DNA of 6,126 nucleotides from positions 1 to 6,126 of the forward strand of contig WAPJ01000034.1 of the NCBI GenBank assembly GCA_015520785.1, read 5' to 3'. The position numbers and the translations under genes are program-made. Of this stretch, positions 3,545 through 6,126 are shown piece by piece; the stretch's first letter is position 1; the number at the start of each line of letters is the position of its first letter. The notes below the pieces were generated by a model. That model searched no databases, had not been told where the DNA came from, and was given only the letters and a program-made list of their open reading frames with translations. The stretch comes from Candidatus Woesearchaeota archaeon. Its GTDB lineage: Archaea; Nanobdellota; Nanobdellia; Woesearchaeales; WAPJ01.

Positions 3545-5885
3545 ACCTGCCAAGCCCCGTTTGAGATCCATACAGGATATTGTCAAACGAGAGCCCGATC
3601 TCCTTCAGGATTTGATCTGCTACGGGTTTGAACTGCTTCTTCAAATAGTGATCATAATCCAATGGATGCTTCACATAGCCTACCGGCTCGGGTCCCGCAG
3701 TGGTCATGACATACTTGATGAGCGTCCCCTCCAAGCGTGGGAGGAGGCGTGCCGCCTTCACATGAGGTGGCGTGGTCTTCGTATACGCTTCCAGAGGCTT
3801 GCGTAGCTGCTTCTTATAGACGAGCTTCTCATCTAATAATCCTGCCTTCAGCTTCCTGACCATGTCACGAATATACGCTTTCACATCACCACCCGTGAAG
3901 AGGATTTCCAAGATGCCATACTGGAATTCGCGTGCAGCATCAGTCCAGTCACTCCGCACGTATTCAAGCCCTACAATATCAATCCGCTCCGCCCCATCAC
4001 GCGTGACGAGCAAGCCTGCATAGCGCTTCTTACTCCCCTCCTCACCCCCACGAATGGTTGGCATCCAGAAGCGCTTATACACTTTCTCAAACTCGAGGAC
4101 GAGACGGGACTCGCGCGCATACTCCCGCCTAATACGCTCCTCCCACCACGCGTTCAAACCATCCGCAAGCTGCTTTCCAGTCTCCCAGACGCGCGTCGCA
4201 TTAACATTCTCAAGATGGACGAAAATACTATCCGTATCACCATAAATCACATGGTATCCTTCTTCTTCAACCCTCCGGATCGTTTCCTTAATGATCATTC
4301 TCCCGAAGTGAGTGATCGCGTCAGCCACATCCCAGTCCGCGAAGCGGCATGCCTTATTCGCGAGCACGCCGAAGAAACTATTCATCGTCACCTTGAGCGC
4401 AGAGCTCCGCGCATGCTCGTGCTTCCGCTTCGCGTCTTCACGATGCTGCATGATCTCAACGACGAGCCGTGGGAGGATACCCTCATGGTTCGTTATAAAA
4501 GGAGTCTTATTCGGTGCTTCCAGCATGGGCCAGTCTGGATGCGCCTCGGCAAGCGTATGCGTGAGCGGGTCAATATTGAACGTGGCAATAATACTCGGAT
4601 AGAGGCTTTTAAAGTCGAGGACGATCACCCAGTCGTACAAGCCCGGCTGGCTCTCATGCACATACCCCCCAGTAATCCGACGGTCTTCACGATCATGATC
4701 CGTGCTCGGCCACGCGCGTGCCTCCTTCCTCAACCTCCGCAAGTAGAGGTTATCCAGAATGACAATACTGCTCTTTACCTCGTCGAGGAAGCAGCCGCTA
4801 ATCGTGCTCCGTTCGAGCGTGATGGCAAGCACACCCGTCTTGTCAAGAATACGGAGGACGAGCTCAGCGTCACGCGCATTATACGCTTTAAGCAGGTCGG
4901 GATTCTCCTCATACGCCGTGCGGATGTCCTCCTTCCGCTGCTTGCCACTGAAGAGTTTCTCCTCGCCCAGCACGCTCCGCGCAACCGTGTTCAGCGTATA
5001 GTCTTCAAAATCATAATAATTCCACTTGAGCAGGTGGATCCCATCAAGAATCATCCGTCCGGGCGCGTCAGCCGTACTCTCCCTGAGGAAGGCTTCATAC
5101 ACGCGTAAGTGTGTTGGAAACGCTTCATGCCGTGAGAGGTCAAGCATGAGCTTATACTCTTGCGCCACGCGGCGGAGGAAGGCGAGGTCAAAGTCGATCA
5201 GATTCCAGCCGGTGAGAATGTCAGGATCATACTCGCGGATACGCGTGAAGAGTTCAATCAGAGCCTGCTTCTGATCCTCAGGGTCTTCCCTCACAATCCT
5301 ACTCACTGTTGGCTTGTCGGGGAAGGCGAGACTCCACGCCCAGAGGAACTTCTCGCCCGGATCAGTCTCAATATCAAGGCTTGCAATGCGTAAGTGTGAG
5401 AGCACGGGGAATGGCTCGGCAGGCGTGATGCGGGGCGTCTCATAATACACGCTCGTCCGCACGCCAGGCGGAGGAGGGGATGGCGCACCCTCAATCTGGA
5501 TGAAACCATACACGTCCCGGTCAATCAAGTAGCGTCTCACGAATGGAATATCCGCCTCGTACGTCCTCACGGTATTACTCGTTGCATCCTTTAGATAATC
5601 CCGATAGGCGGCGACATGCTTCGGCACGCGGAGCGTGATCCTGCTCAAGCCTTCATCCCAGGGGCCTCGCCATGAGCCGTGCGTGAAGCGCGGCGGATCA
5701 TCCGTAAAACGCGCGAGGAGTTCTCGCACGCGTTCCTCATCCTCAGCCTGAATGTAAAAGTAAGGCTCGTATGGGATGCGAAGCGTAAAACTCTGTCCAT
5801 CCTCCTGCCTGCCGAAGAGATAGATGACTGCCTGACCGTCCTCCATGCGATACGTGCCATGCACGATAAAAGCCTTCACGCTCAT
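3525..5885 (-). CDS. polB: Family B DNA polymerase, E. coli Pol II-like
   Basis: A complete 786-aa DNA polymerase with 3'-5' exonuclease. Exo I is SLDIET (D171, E173), Exo II is GWNLIDFD (N228, D233) and Exo III is YNARD (Y335, D339), so proofreading residues are intact. The GGYV spacer (406-409) precedes Pol motif A, DFKSLYPSII (D424, steric-gate Y429). Motif B is KVTMNSFFG (K498, N502; F505 where Tyr is usual). Motif C is YGDTDS (D550, D552). SKKRYAG (618-624) and PPHVKAARL in the thumb follow. From memory, wording throughout (motif B to CRF, MPTIRG, SKKRYAGL, LVYKKQLRKPL, GPEPVGY, PLDYDHYL) matches E. coli DNA polymerase II, which is almost the same length (783 aa), more closely than archaeal PolB1 or PolB3. 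Pol II acts in replication restart and translesion repair. The C-terminus QTGLGRFM (775-782) resembles a PCNA-binding PIP box. I chose the ATG at 5885, 27 bases from a box A; an in-frame ATG at 5903 would add six residues. There is no intein. Confidence 0.97.
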   Translation of the reverse strand: MSVKAFIVHGTYRMEDGQAVIYLFGRQEDGQSFTLRIPYEPYFYIQAEDEERVRELLARFTDDPPRFTHGSWRGPWDEGLSRITLRVPKHVAAYRDYLKDATSNTVRTYEADIPFVRRYLIDRDVYGFIQIEGAPSPPPPGVRTSVYYETPRITPAEPFPVLSHLRIASLDIETDPGEKFLWAWSLAFPDKPTVSRIVREDPEDQKQALIELFTRIREYDPDILTGWNLIDFDLAFLRRVAQEYKLMLDLSRHEAFPTHLRVYEAFLRESTADAPGRMILDGIHLLKWNYYDFEDYTLNTVARSVLGEEKLFSGKQRKEDIRTAYEENPDLLKAYNARDAELVLRILDKTGVLAITLERSTISGCFLDEVKSSIVILDNLYLRRLRKEARAWPSTDHDREDRRITGGYVHESQPGLYDWVIVLDFKSLYPSIIATFNIDPLTHTLAEAHPDWPMLEAPNKTPFITNHEGILPRLVVEIMQHREDAKRKHEHARSSALKVTMNSFFGVLANKACRFADWDVADAITHFGRMIIKETIRRVEEEGYHVIYGDTDSIFVHLENVNATRVWETGKQLADGLNAWWEERIRREYARESRLVLEFEKVYKRFWMPTIRGGEEGSKKRYAGLLVTRDGAERIDIVGLEYVRSDWTDAAREFQYGILEILFTGGDVKAYIRDMVRKLKAGLLDEKLVYKKQLRKPLEAYTKTTPPHVKAARLLPRLEGTLIKYVMTTAGPEPVGYVKHPLDYDHYLKKQFKPVADQILKEIGLSFDNILYGSQTGLGRFMKKHA

Positions 5886-5907
5886 ACGCGCGAGTAAGAG
5901 CATGCTT

Positions 5908-5917
5908 CCTTTTAGAA
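5908..5917 (-). promoter_or_regulatory. Probable box A of the polymerase gene
   Basis: The minus strand reads TTCTAAAAGG, centred about 27 bases before the ATG at 5885, matching the spacing of the other genes here. It is a weaker TATA match than the others. A second candidate, AGTATAAGAG (minus, about 5956-5947), would give a short leader to the alternative ATG at 5903, which has a GGAAG just upstream. The choice of promoter decides the start codon. Confidence 0.45.
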
Positions 5918-6126
5918 TGCTTCCCTTCCCAGGAGAGAAACTCTGTCTCTTATACTGGTCATTCTAGATCCTCTCTCAGCCGCGTGTCTCACATCCCATC
6001 TTCTCTCCTCCATCCGCTTCAACGAATTCTTCAACGAAAGAAGGAAAAGAATTGGGAGACGGGAAGGGGGGGAGACGAGGATGGAAGGGAAGGAGGAGAG
6101 GAAGAGGAAAGAGGGTAGGATAGAGG
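5918..6126. other. Non-coding right edge with repeats and purine tract
   Basis: No convincing gene is seen. The plus strand is pyrimidine-rich to about 6035, then almost pure A/G to the window end, mirroring the 1046-1387 gap. At the switch are a 10-base direct repeat, cttcaacgaa (6017-6026 and 6029-6038), and an inverted repeat, aattctt/aagaatt (6025-6031 and 6047-6053). By analogy the purine tract may be the termination zone of a leftward gene lying beyond 6126. Short minus-strand frames across the switch (for example a 33-codon one starting MEERRWDVRH) look like chance products of biased composition. Confidence 0.4.

Noticed and set aside
4215..5108. Long open frame of 297 codons on the plus strand inside the polymerase gene
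   Set aside because: It lies wholly antisense to the catalytic core of polB, whose motifs are intact, and its translation is rich in Arg, Pro and His with no recognisable domain. It is a by-product of the polymerase codon bias.

Overview
The window looks like a chromosomal segment of an archaeon with compact genes. Three tRNA genes lack an encoded CCA end. Every gene is preceded by an A/T-rich TATA (box A) element centred about 27-30 bases before the predicted start, and no gene needs a Shine-Dalgarno leader, so most transcripts appear leaderless. I cannot name the clade. The small orphan proteins and tight packing would suit a poorly characterised archaeal lineage, but that is inference.

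Layout, left to right. At 19-91 is tRNA-Val (anticodon TAC, minus) with its box A at 116-125. An A/G-rich intergenic stretch follows. At 346-1014 (minus) is a membrane-anchored helix-hairpin-helix protein. A 373-base gap (1015-1387) switches sharply from pyrimidine-rich to purine-rich on the plus strand. At 1388-1472 is tRNA-Ser (TGA, minus), divergent from a 158-aa protein at 1529-2005 (plus) that I do not recognise. That gene converges on ccdA (2013-2714, minus), a six-helix thiol-disulfide electron carrier. At 2764-2849 is tRNA-Leu (TAG, minus), divergent from a secreted or membrane-anchored, cysteine-containing 211-aa protein at 2909-3544 (plus). That gene overlaps tail-to-tail with a complete family B DNA polymerase (3525-5885, minus). 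The right edge (5886-6126) is non-coding and repeats the pyrimidine-to-purine switch.

The two strongest points are these. First, the polymerase resembles Escherichia coli DNA polymerase II (PolB/DinA) along its length, as recalled from memory, rather than the usual archaeal replicative PolB, and it ends in a peptide resembling an archaeal sliding-clamp (PIP) motif. Second, the arrangement 'minus-strand tRNA, single TATA element, leaderless plus-strand gene, convergent minus-strand gene' occurs twice. In both copies the TATA element sits at the midpoint between the tRNA 5' end and the ATG, suggesting one TBP site serves both directions.

Functionally the genes do not form an obvious single pathway. 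CcdA and the secreted four-cysteine protein could be linked through envelope thiol chemistry. The polymerase points to DNA repair or replication restart. I see no CRISPR array, insertion sequence, toxin-antitoxin pair or defence cluster.
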